From contig NZ_CP152052.1 of the NCBI RefSeq assembly GCF_038637725.1, positions 2,773,501-2,837,500 on the forward strand: DNA of 64,000 nt, written 5' to 3'. This document shows positions 57,346 through 64,000 of this stretch, one piece after another; position 1 is the stretch's first letter; each line of letters begins with the position of its first letter. The notes beneath the pieces were generated by a model, which was not told the DNA's origin, searched no databases, and worked only from the letters and a program-made list of their open reading frames with translations. A program made the position numbers and the translations under genes. Source of the stretch: Psychrobacillus sp. FSL H8-0483 (lineage in GTDB: Bacteria; Bacillota; Bacilli; Bacillales_A; Planococcaceae).

Positions 57346-59049
57346 TTATTTCTTTATGAATTGCTTAAATTTTTCTAATGACCATGTGTTCACGACATTA
57401 TCTTTGTGAAGCCACGCTTTTTGTGCATATCGGACACCAATGTCCATGTATTTTAATTGATTGATATGGTGTGCATCTGTATTAATTGCAATTGGTACAC
57501 CTTTTTCTTGTGCTATCTTTAAATAATCAGTTTGTAAATCCAAACGGTACGGATTGGCATTTAACTCTAAAATTTTTCCATATTCCTTTGCCCACTCAAT
57601 GAGTGTAGGGACATCTGGATTATAGCCATTACGCTGTTCAATAATTCTACCTGTTGGATGCGCAATCATATGCACATATGGATTTTTGACTGCATTTAAT
57701 AGTCGCTCCATAATCTTTTCTTGTGGCTGACTAAAACTGGAATGGATCGAAGCAATTACAAAATCTAATTGCTTTAATAATTCATCATCAAAATCAAGCG
57801 AACCATCCGGAAGAATGTCCATTTCTGTTCCTGCAAAAATTTCGATATTTGTATACTTGGCGTTTAATGCTCGAATCGTTTCGATTTGGTTTAATAATCG
57901 CTCTTTTGAGAGACCATTCGCAACTTTTAAATAGTCTGAGTGATCTGTAATGACGATATGGGAATACCCTTTTGCTAAACAAGCTTCCACCATTTCTTCT
58001 ATCGAGTGTGCCCCATCAGACCATGTGGAATGCATATGAAAATCACCTTGAATATCATCTAACGCAACGAGGAATGGCAATTGATCGAGCTTTGTAAATT
58101 CCGAACCATCTTCTCGAACAGTAGGAGGAATAAAAGGCAAGTCAAAATAAGCGTAGAAATTCTGCTCAGACTCAAAATGCTCCACTGTTCCATCCTCAAG
58201 CTCTACACCATATTCACTAATTTTCTTTCCTTGGTCTTTTGCAATTTGTCTCATTTTAATATTATGATCTTTTGAACCCGTAAAATGGTTTAGCGCAGAA
58301 GCAAATTGATGTAATTCCACTAGTCTAAAGTCTACATCTACTTCGTTTTCTACGTCCAATGTAACCGATACTTTCGTATCCCCAGCTGCTATTACCTTTA
58401 ACACGGGAAGCTTTTTTAATAGTTCTTCTCGAACTTCTTGAGGAGAGCTAGTAGCAATAATAAAGTCGATGTCTTTGCTGGCCTCTTTTACTCTTCGATA
58501 AGAGCCTGCTACCGAAAATTTTGCTATCAAAGGAATAGCAGTTAATGTATTTTCTATTAATTCCACGATTGGTTCTAGCTGCCAAACTGCAGTTCGTTCC
58601 GGTTTTGATTGAAAGTTTGCTAACTCTGCTAGTATTTTCTCTTCTGTTTTTGCAGCAAATCCTGCAAGTACTTGTACTTTACCTTCCTCACAAGCTACCC
58701 TTAAGGTATCAATGGAATCTATTTGTAATTCTTTATATAACTTGGCGATTTTCTTGCCACCAAGTCCAGGTATTTTTAACATCGGAAGTAATCCACTAGG
58801 CACGGTATTTTGTAGTTCCTTTAATAAAGAGGATTCCCCAGTTGTCATTAAATCTTCTATAACTGCACCCGTGGCAGCCCCTATACCTTTTAAGGAGGAG
58901 ATATTGTCCATTTCTGAAAGGCTTCGTGCATCTAATTCTAATACTTGCGCCGCTTTACGAAAAGCAGACACTTTAAAAGGATTTTCACCTTGTAGTTCCA
59001 TATATAAAGCAATTTTTTCTAATGTTTTAATAATCGTCTTTTTATCCAT
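57346..59049 (-). CDS. polX: DNA polymerase X with PHP exonuclease
   Basis: PolX fills gaps in base excision repair. The protein has an N-terminal 8-kDa and polymerase beta core (LKGIGAATG, SKDIDFIIAT and NEVDVDFRLV with catalytic aspartates) and a C-terminal PHP nuclease (DFHMHSTWSDGAHS at about 335, HIVITDHSDY, NTDAHH). ATG 59049 after AAAGGAGTCC; an ATG six codons up lies at the site. 567 residues. Confidence 0.95.
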   Translation of the reverse strand: MDKKTIIKTLEKIALYMELQGENPFKVSAFRKAAQVLELDARSLSEMDNISSLKGIGAATGAVIEDLMTTGESSLLKELQNTVPSGLLPMLKIPGLGGKKIAKLYKELQIDSIDTLRVACEEGKVQVLAGFAAKTEEKILAELANFQSKPERTAVWQLEPIVELIENTLTAIPLIAKFSVAGSYRRVKEASKDIDFIIATSSPQEVREELLKKLPVLKVIAAGDTKVSVTLDVENEVDVDFRLVELHQFASALNHFTGSKDHNIKMRQIAKDQGKKISEYGVELEDGTVEHFESEQNFYAYFDLPFIPPTVREDGSEFTKLDQLPFLVALDDIQGDFHMHSTWSDGAHSIEEMVEACLAKGYSHIVITDHSDYLKVANGLSKERLLNQIETIRALNAKYTNIEIFAGTEMDILPDGSLDFDDELLKQLDFVIASIHSSFSQPQEKIMERLLNAVKNPYVHMIAHPTGRIIEQRNGYNPDVPTLIEWAKEYGKILELNANPYRLDLQTDYLKIAQEKGVPIAINTDAHHINQLKYMDIGVRYAQKAWLHKDNVVNTWSLEKFKQFIKK

Positions 59050-59071
59050 CACTAGGACTCCTTTCATTCAA

Positions 59072-59102
59072 AAAAACTTCCCTCTACTGAGAGAAGTTTT
59101 TA
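59072..59102 (-). terminator. Terminator between yshB and polX
   Basis: AAAAACTTC and GAAGTTTTT pair with an inner CTC/GAG, next to T runs, about 90 bases after yshB. It may end the zapA-yshB message. Confidence 0.7.
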
Positions 59103-59193
59103 TTAGAGACGCTGAAATATTTTACTGTTGTTTTTAGTGTACAATTTGCGGTAGAATCATTGTTCACAGATTATCTGAGCAAAGTTACTGAAG

Positions 59194-59736
59194 TTACTTT
59201 TCTATATAAATAAACCACCATTTTTTTACTAGTTCTGATAATATCGGCGTATGTTCAAGCATCCATCCTGTTAAAACGGAGTTAGCTATTAGATTCTGTA
59301 TCAAATCAATTGGTAAAAGGGCCAATACGTATAGTAGAACAAACATAATAAAATAAAACTCGATAAATCCTAAAATGGCCCCCGCAATATTGCTAACAAA
59401 ACCTAGTATTGGCAAATACTTTAAAAAATCAAACATCGACGCGAGTAATTGTAGTGCAAATTTAACCGCAATAAAAATAATGGCAAACGCAATAATTCGA
59501 TAAAAAGTTTGATCAAGATCTAAGCTGTCCACTGCAATTGTTAACTTTGAACCAGTAGTTATTGCTGGAAACGGAATCCATAACACAAATTTCTCTGCAA
59601 GTGGTTTATAATATGTGTAAGCCACTATAAGTGCGATTATAAAACCAGTCATATGAATAAGTTGGACAATTAGTCCTCGCCTTGCACCAGTTATAAAACC
59701 AGCTACAAGTAATATAAGTATTATTATATCTATCAT
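59194..59736 (-). CDS. yshB: CvpA-family membrane protein YshB
   Basis: The 180-residue protein has four to five helices; IDIIILILLVAGFITGARRG opens the CvpA pattern and GAILGFIEFYFIMFVLLY closes it. It follows zapA by 4 bases and is part of the zapA-yshB pair. Function is unclear; CvpA proteins are linked to envelope stress. Confidence 0.88.
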   Translation of the reverse strand: MIDIIILILLVAGFITGARRGLIVQLIHMTGFIIALIVAYTYYKPLAEKFVLWIPFPAITTGSKLTIAVDSLDLDQTFYRIIAFAIIFIAVKFALQLLASMFDFLKYLPILGFVSNIAGAILGFIEFYFIMFVLLYVLALLPIDLIQNLIANSVLTGWMLEHTPILSELVKKWWFIYIEK

Positions 59737-59740
59737 TTTT

Positions 59741-60001
59741 TCAGTCCTTTAACCTTTTCAATTCTTCTTCTAAAAACTCTAGTTGTTCTTTTATTTTTAT
59801 ATAATCATGCACTGCATTTACAGCAGTAAGCACTGAAAGCTTCGCAATATCTAGTTGACCATTATGAGAATGAATCTCTCTCATCTTATCATCCACCATG
59901 GAGGCTACAAGTCTCATATGACCCGAAGATTCGGAACCTACTATTTTATAATTCTGTCCATATATATCAACAGAAATTCGTGTTTTTTGTTGTTCTGACA
60001 A
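59741..60001 (-). CDS. zapA: ZapA, FtsZ-ring stabiliser
   Basis: ZapA bundles FtsZ filaments. The 86 residues have [14 protein letters not shown] (about 9-22) and a C-terminal coiled coil [15 protein letters not shown]. Divergent from rnhC with 77 bases between. Confidence 0.92.
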   Translation of the reverse strand: MSEQQKTRISVDIYGQNYKIVGSESSGHMRLVASMVDDKMREIHSHNGQLDIAKLSVLTAVNAVHDYIKIKEQLEFLEEELKRLKD

Positions 60002-60078
60002 AGACGTACCCTCCCCCAGAAATTCCTATTTATAATAATACACGAAATAGATTACGATGTGAAGAAAGGAACAAACGA

Positions 60079-61017
60079 ATGGCAAATGAAGTCCTAGTTT
60101 TACAACCACATGAAATAGAAAAAGTAAAAGCTCACTATCTAAAATACAAAGTAGAAAGATCAGCACCAGGTGTCGTGTTTGCAGCAAAAATCGTAGATAC
60201 AGCAGTTACTGTCTATAAATCTGGCAAAGTCATGTTTCAAGGTAATGGAGCAGCACGTGAAGCTTCTCTTTGGGGAACTACCAGCAAATCAGTAGAAAAA
60301 GTAAATAGTGGCACGACAAAAGGTGATACATTACCACCAAGTTTCACCTCTCTATCGGTCGTTGGTTCAGATGAGACAGGAACAGGAGATTACTTCGGAC
60401 CAATAACAGTTGCTGCATGTTTTGTAAGGGCAGATCAAATTGAACTCATTAAAGAGCTTGGAGTGAAAGATTCCAAAATGCTAACAGATGAGGTTATGCG
60501 TAAAATGGCCCCGGATTTAATGGCCACTTTAACCCATAGCGTTCTTGTTTTAAAAAATGAAAAATATAATACTATACAGGGACGAGGTTGGTCCCAAGGA
60601 AAAATAAAAGCACTGATGCACAACCAAGCACTTAAGCATGTGTTGAGTAAAATGGCCCCTGAAAAACCTGCGCATATTTTAATTGATCAGTTCGCTGAAC
60701 GAGGCATTTATTATAATCATATTAAAGCCGAAAAAGAAATCATACGTGAAAATGTACTGTTCTCTACAAAGGCAGAACAGTTGCACGTTTCTGTTGCCGC
60801 TGCTTCCATTATTGCAAGATATGCATTCTTAAAAGAAATGGACCGTCTAAGCGAATTGGCAAATACAACCATCCCAAAAGGTGCCAGTGCAAAAGTGGAT
60901 GAAATCGCAGCAAGTATATATTTGAAGCATGGAGAAGCATTTTTAAAGTCCATTACAAAATGGCATTTTGCGAATACACAAAAAGCAATGAAGCTTGCAA
61001 ATAAAAGAAAATTTTAG
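60079..61017 (+). CDS. rnhC: Ribonuclease HIII
   Basis: RNase HIII removes RNA from RNA-DNA hybrids. The N-terminal TBP-like domain (about 1-85) binds substrate; the catalytic site starts with GSDETGTGDYFGP (about 95-107). I start at ATG 60079 after GAAAGGAAC, giving 312 residues; the longer frame runs into zapA on the other strand. Followed by a GNAT gene after 16 bases. Confidence 0.96.
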   Translation: MANEVLVLQPHEIEKVKAHYLKYKVERSAPGVVFAAKIVDTAVTVYKSGKVMFQGNGAAREASLWGTTSKSVEKVNSGTTKGDTLPPSFTSLSVVGSDETGTGDYFGPITVAACFVRADQIELIKELGVKDSKMLTDEVMRKMAPDLMATLTHSVLVLKNEKYNTIQGRGWSQGKIKALMHNQALKHVLSKMAPEKPAHILIDQFAERGIYYNHIKAEKEIIRENVLFSTKAEQLHVSVAAASIIARYAFLKEMDRLSELANTTIPKGASAKVDEIAASIYLKHGEAFLKSITKWHFANTQKAMKLANKRKF

Positions 61018-61033
61018 TATACGGAGGGACTAC

Positions 61034-61537
61034 ATGGAAATCGTTTATGAAACAGAGCGTTTGTATTTATGTGTGTTTGAGGACGCCCATTTAGAGTCAT
61101 CTAAACAATTTTGGGGAGATGAAGAAGTGATGACACTATGCGCTGGACCTGCTTCCCATGAAGTATTGCATAAAGTTATCGAAGGATATCGCAAATGTCA
61201 TAATGTCCATGGTTTATCCGTTTACGCTGTAAAAGAAAAAGAAACCAATGAAATTATTGGAGCGGCTGGATTTAATACATCTGGTTCATTAATTGAAGTA
61301 GAATTAATTTATCATTTTAGTAAAAATTCTTGGGGAAAAGGTTACGCAACGGAAGCTGCAAATGCTTGCTTGGAAGTAGCTAAAAACCATGGGGATGTAC
61401 AACTAGTGACAGCCTCAGCGAGCCCAGAAAATGAAGGCTCTTTAAAGATTTTGGAAAAGGTTGGTTTTAGATTTAAAGAGATGAGATACTTTGATGATAC
61501 GGAGCAAGAAGAGCCATACTTTGAATACGTAATATAA
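61034..61537 (+). CDS. GNAT acetyltransferase, RimJ/RimL-like
   Basis: The 167-residue protein has the RimJ-type GNAT layout: ETERLYL at the start, ELIYHFSKNSWGKGYATEAA for acetyl-CoA binding (about 89-108) and SPENEGSLKILEKVGF near the end. It acetylates an amine, perhaps a protein N-terminus or small molecule; substrate unknown. ATG 61034 after GGAGGGAC. Probably co-transcribed with rnhC. Confidence 0.85.
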   Translation: MEIVYETERLYLCVFEDAHLESSKQFWGDEEVMTLCAGPASHEVLHKVIEGYRKCHNVHGLSVYAVKEKETNEIIGAAGFNTSGSLIEVELIYHFSKNSWGKGYATEAANACLEVAKNHGDVQLVTASASPENEGSLKILEKVGFRFKEMRYFDDTEQEEPYFEYVI

Positions 61538-61552
61538 TGTAAAAAATTGAGA

Positions 61553-61607
61553 TAGACTGTGGAATTAGCGTACCGTATACGCTTATCTACAGTCTTTATT
61601 TTTCGTA
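61553..61607 (+). terminator. Terminator after the GNAT gene
   Basis: AGACTGT (61554-61560) and ACAGTCT (61589-61595) enclose an inner stem AGCGTA/TACGCT; TTATTTTT follows. Confidence 0.85.
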
Positions 61608-61712
61608 TAATTCCATTTTTATAATTCTAAATATTCTAATTTTATATTAATAAAAATGTTAAACTGTAGTATAATAAGGTATAAAAATGTAGGCGTTAAG
61701 GAGGAGGATAAC

Positions 61713-63011
61713 ATGGAACTCGTTCTTAAACAAAAACAAGAACTAGGTTTTGTCATGACTTTTCAATTAAGACAGGCAATTGAATTATTACAATATTCCA
61801 CTTACGATCTTTATCAATACATAAAAGAACAAGAGTTAGAAAACCCATTAATAGAATTGGTAGAACGCACAAATAATTTTATAGATTCGGAAAAATGGAA
61901 AGGTAAAACTATATCAACCAGTTCATCTCAGCAACTTATTGACTTTGTAAAAAGTAATGACATTGGAATGAGACATAAATTATATGAACAAGCTAAGTTT
62001 CTTTTTAGAAATAAACAAAATCAACAACTTCTTAAGTATCTCATCAACAATTTAGATGATAATGGCTATTTACGTTTAAAGGAAAACGAACTTTTTGATG
62101 AAACTACTATTGAAAAAGGGATTCATCTTCTGCAACAGATTGGACCTATTGGAATAGGCGCAAGAAGTTTGAAGGAATGTTTGCTCTTGCAAATAACATA
62201 CGAATATCCGGAAAAAAAATTAGCGAAAACCCTAATCGAAAATCATTTAGATCTATTAGCGAATAGAAAATGGAACGATATCGCACGTTGTATGAGGATT
62301 TCATTAGCAAGTGTAAAAGAAACGTATGATTTCATTCAAACACTTAATCCAAACCCATGCTCTGATATTTCTGATTTTTCAGTAGAATATTTAAATCCAG
62401 ATATCATTGTTGAATACAAGGATGGAAATCTTGTCTATTACTTAAATGAAAGTTATTTACCAGAAATTCATTTTAACAACCAGTACTCGAATCTACTTAA
62501 CTTAGAAGATGAAACGTCCAAATATATTAGCAATCAATTCACTAGCTACAAATGGTTATTAAACAGTATAGAGCAACGTCGTATTACTATCTTGAAGATA
62601 GTCGAAGTACTTCTGAAAAAACAAGAAAAGTTTTTTATAGAAGGAGTTCGCTCAATAAAGCCTTTAACATTAAAAGAAGTAGCCACTGAAATTGAAATGC
62701 ATGAGTCAACCGTTAGTAGAGCAACTATGAACAAAGTTATCCAGACCCCTCGAGGCTCGATTGACATTCGGAAGTTATTTACATCCAAATTAGAAACGAT
62801 AGACGGAAATTCCATTTCACAAACGGAAGTTAAAGACCTTTTAGAAAAAATTATTAAGAAAGAAAACAAATGTAAACCTTTATCAGATCAAAAAATAGCA
62901 GATTATTTTAACACTGAAAAAGGGGTTACCATTTCTAGAAGAACTATTAGTAAATACCGAGAAGAACTTAATATTCCTTCTTCCAATCTACGTAAAGAAA
63001 TAGATCTTTAG
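61713..63011 (+). CDS. rpoN: RNA polymerase sigma-54 factor
   Basis: The protein starts MELVLKQKQELGFVMTFQLR and has the enhancer-responsive N-terminal region, a core-binding middle, the HTH near MHESTVSRATMNKVIQTPRG and the C-terminal RpoN box ISRRTISKYREEL. It directs transcription from -12/-24 promoters with AAA+ activators. In B. subtilis (SigL) it serves levanase, arginine and acetoin genes. ATG 61713 after AAGGAGGAGG. 432 residues. Single gene. Confidence 0.94.
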   Translation: MELVLKQKQELGFVMTFQLRQAIELLQYSTYDLYQYIKEQELENPLIELVERTNNFIDSEKWKGKTISTSSSQQLIDFVKSNDIGMRHKLYEQAKFLFRNKQNQQLLKYLINNLDDNGYLRLKENELFDETTIEKGIHLLQQIGPIGIGARSLKECLLLQITYEYPEKKLAKTLIENHLDLLANRKWNDIARCMRISLASVKETYDFIQTLNPNPCSDISDFSVEYLNPDIIVEYKDGNLVYYLNESYLPEIHFNNQYSNLLNLEDETSKYISNQFTSYKWLLNSIEQRRITILKIVEVLLKKQEKFFIEGVRSIKPLTLKEVATEIEMHESTVSRATMNKVIQTPRGSIDIRKLFTSKLETIDGNSISQTEVKDLLEKIIKKENKCKPLSDQKIADYFNTEKGVTISRRTISKYREELNIPSSNLRKEIDL

Positions 63012-63032
63012 GGTTTAGAGTTTCTATTCAAA

Positions 63033-63084
63033 AGAAAAAGAGGTTTCGGGTGCACTTCAATTTTCACCCATAACCTCTTTTTCT
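63033..63084. terminator. Bidirectional terminator between rpoN and hutH
   Basis: AGAAAAAGAGGTT (63033-63045) and its complement (63072-63084) pair, with CGGGTG/CACCC inside, flanked by A/T runs. It serves both convergent genes. Confidence 0.88.
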
Positions 63085-63152
63085 AATGGTATACATTACT
63101 TTTATTTGACTATTAACTAAACTTAAGTGAGTCTTGGTTCTTATTGCAGATA

Positions 63153-64000
63153 CTATTTTAAATCGTCTGCCCGTAAGATATATTGTGCCAGCTCTTCCAT
63201 TTGATCTGAAATAGCTCGGTCCCCATCTAAAGGAGGGCAAATTCCTCGAACGATGTCTAAATATTTTCTGGTAGCCGGTGCTAATTGGTTTTCTGCTTTT
63301 TCTAAATAGATAGCTTGTGATGCACAGATCAGTTCAATTGCTATCACTCGAGCACTGTTATGAATAATTTCTCGCGCTTGGCGGGATCCGATTGTCCCCA
63401 TACTTACATGATCTTCTTGATTAGCTGAAGTCGGAATAGAATCGACACTTGCTGGGTGTGCAAGTACTTTATTCTCCGAAACAAGAGCAGCTGCTGCATA
63501 TTGAGCAACCATTAACCCGCATTCTAAGCCCGGATCCATGGCTAAGAATGGCGACAAACCGCTTAGTTGCGGATTAACAAGTCGTTCCGTTCTTCGTTCT
63601 GAGATATTCGCCCACTCTGCTGCACCAACTTTCAAGAAATCCATTGCAAGAGCAATCGGCTGACCGTGGAAATGCCCACCTGAGATGATTTCTCCATTTT
63701 CCAGAATTACCGGATTATCCGTCGCTGAATTTATTTCAACTTTCAGTCTATCTTCTACATAGTTAAATGCTTGCCAAGACGCACCGTGCACTTGAGGAAT
63801 GCATCTAATCGAATAAGCATCTTGCATTCGAACTTCCCCTTGATGCGTAATTCGTTTACTTCCTTCTAACCAATTTCTCATTCGTGATGCAACGAATTCC
63901 AACTCAGGATGAGGACGGACAGCTAACAATTCACTATCGAATGCAGATATAATTCCTTGCAGCGCTTCCATCGTTAAACAAGCAGCCATATCCGCAGCCA
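63153..64000 (-). CDS. hutH: Histidine ammonia-lyase, C-terminal part, cut by window
   Basis: HutH deaminates histidine to urocanate. The frame is open to the window edge, so the N-terminus with the Ala-Ser-Gly cofactor site lies outside. Visible marks: QDAYSIRCIPQVHGASWQAF, DNPVILENGEIISGGHFHGQP, ERLVNPQLSGLSPFL and ANQEDHVSMGTIGSRQ. They match Bacillus HutH well; a related aromatic ammonia-lyase is the alternative. No other hut gene is seen here. Confidence 0.88.
   Translation of the reverse strand, partial: AADMAACLTMEALQGIISAFDSELLAVRPHPELEFVASRMRNWLEGSKRITHQGEVRMQDAYSIRCIPQVHGASWQAFNYVEDRLKVEINSATDNPVILENGEIISGGHFHGQPIALAMDFLKVGAAEWANISERRTERLVNPQLSGLSPFLAMDPGLECGLMVAQYAAAALVSENKVLAHPASVDSIPTSANQEDHVSMGTIGSRQAREIIHNSARVIAIELICASQAIYLEKAENQLAPATRKYLDIVRGICPPLDGDRAISDQMEELAQYILRADDLK

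Noticed and set aside
59980-60078. Longer rnhC start overlapping zapA
   Set aside because: The extra 33 codons are antisense to zapA, and the ATG at 60079 has the better ribosome binding site and matches the family length.

Overview
The window is ordinary chromosome from a low-GC, endospore-forming Bacillales bacterium, most likely of the Planococcaceae (Sporosarcina, Psychrobacillus or Lysinibacillus type). Evidence: gene order follows the Bacillus subtilis block rnhC-zapA-yshB-polX-mutSB-yshE-lcfA-fadR-fadB-etfBA-trxA-uvrC-lysC-yslB-sdhCAB-ysmA-gerE-ysmB-racE-rph-ysnA-ysnB and then ysoA-tig-clpX-lonA-engB-hemAXCDBL-spoVID-valS-folC. Ribosome binding sites are strong AGGAGG type, and spore genes are present (gerE, a GerA-type receptor operon, a SpoVID-like gene). 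No rRNA, CRISPR array, prophage or complete insertion sequence was seen. The genus cannot be fixed from sequence alone.

Layout. 1-3 kb: 3' part of a pilin-like gene, then a membrane GAF-GGDEF diguanylate cyclase. 3-9.4 kb: folC, an inserted two-gene operon of paralogous ATP-grasp ligases on the opposite strand, and valS with a T-box leader. 9.4-16.6 kb: a small membrane protein gene, a SpoVID-like gene without LysM, and the complete heme operon hemAXCDBL. 17.2-24.2 kb: engB, lonA, clpX, tig, ysoA. 24.2-32 kb: accessory-looking region with a small hydrophilic protein, the Ku/LigD end-joining pair, a sodium:alanine-type symporter, an amidohydrolase and a YitT-type membrane protein. 32-36.6 kb: three tRNA-Arg(TCT) genes around a germinant receptor operon in the unusual order B-A-C. 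36.6-44 kb: ysnB, ysnA, rph, racE, a MarR regulator, gerE, a thioesterase and the succinate dehydrogenase operon. 44-54 kb: yslB, lysC with a lysine riboswitch and an internal start, uvrC, trxA, and the fatty acid beta-oxidation genes etfAB-fadB-fadR-lcfA with FadR operators. 54-61 kb: a 26-residue membrane peptide, yshE, mutS2, polX, cvpA-type yshB, zapA, rnhC and a GNAT gene. 61-64 kb: sigma-54 (rpoN/sigL) and the 3' part of histidine ammonia-lyase.

Regulation visible in the sequence: valine T-box, lysine riboswitch, two FadR boxes lying on sigma-A promoters, and many intrinsic terminators. Several genes are better started at TTG or GTG (clpX, sdhC, lcfA, mutS2, ligD, racE, gerAB). The most unexplained signals are a family of GC-rich intergenic elements with GACGAAAATCC termini (four copies, from 234 bp down to a 41-bp near-palindrome), a related but distinct 126-bp element, and the paired ATP-grasp operon.
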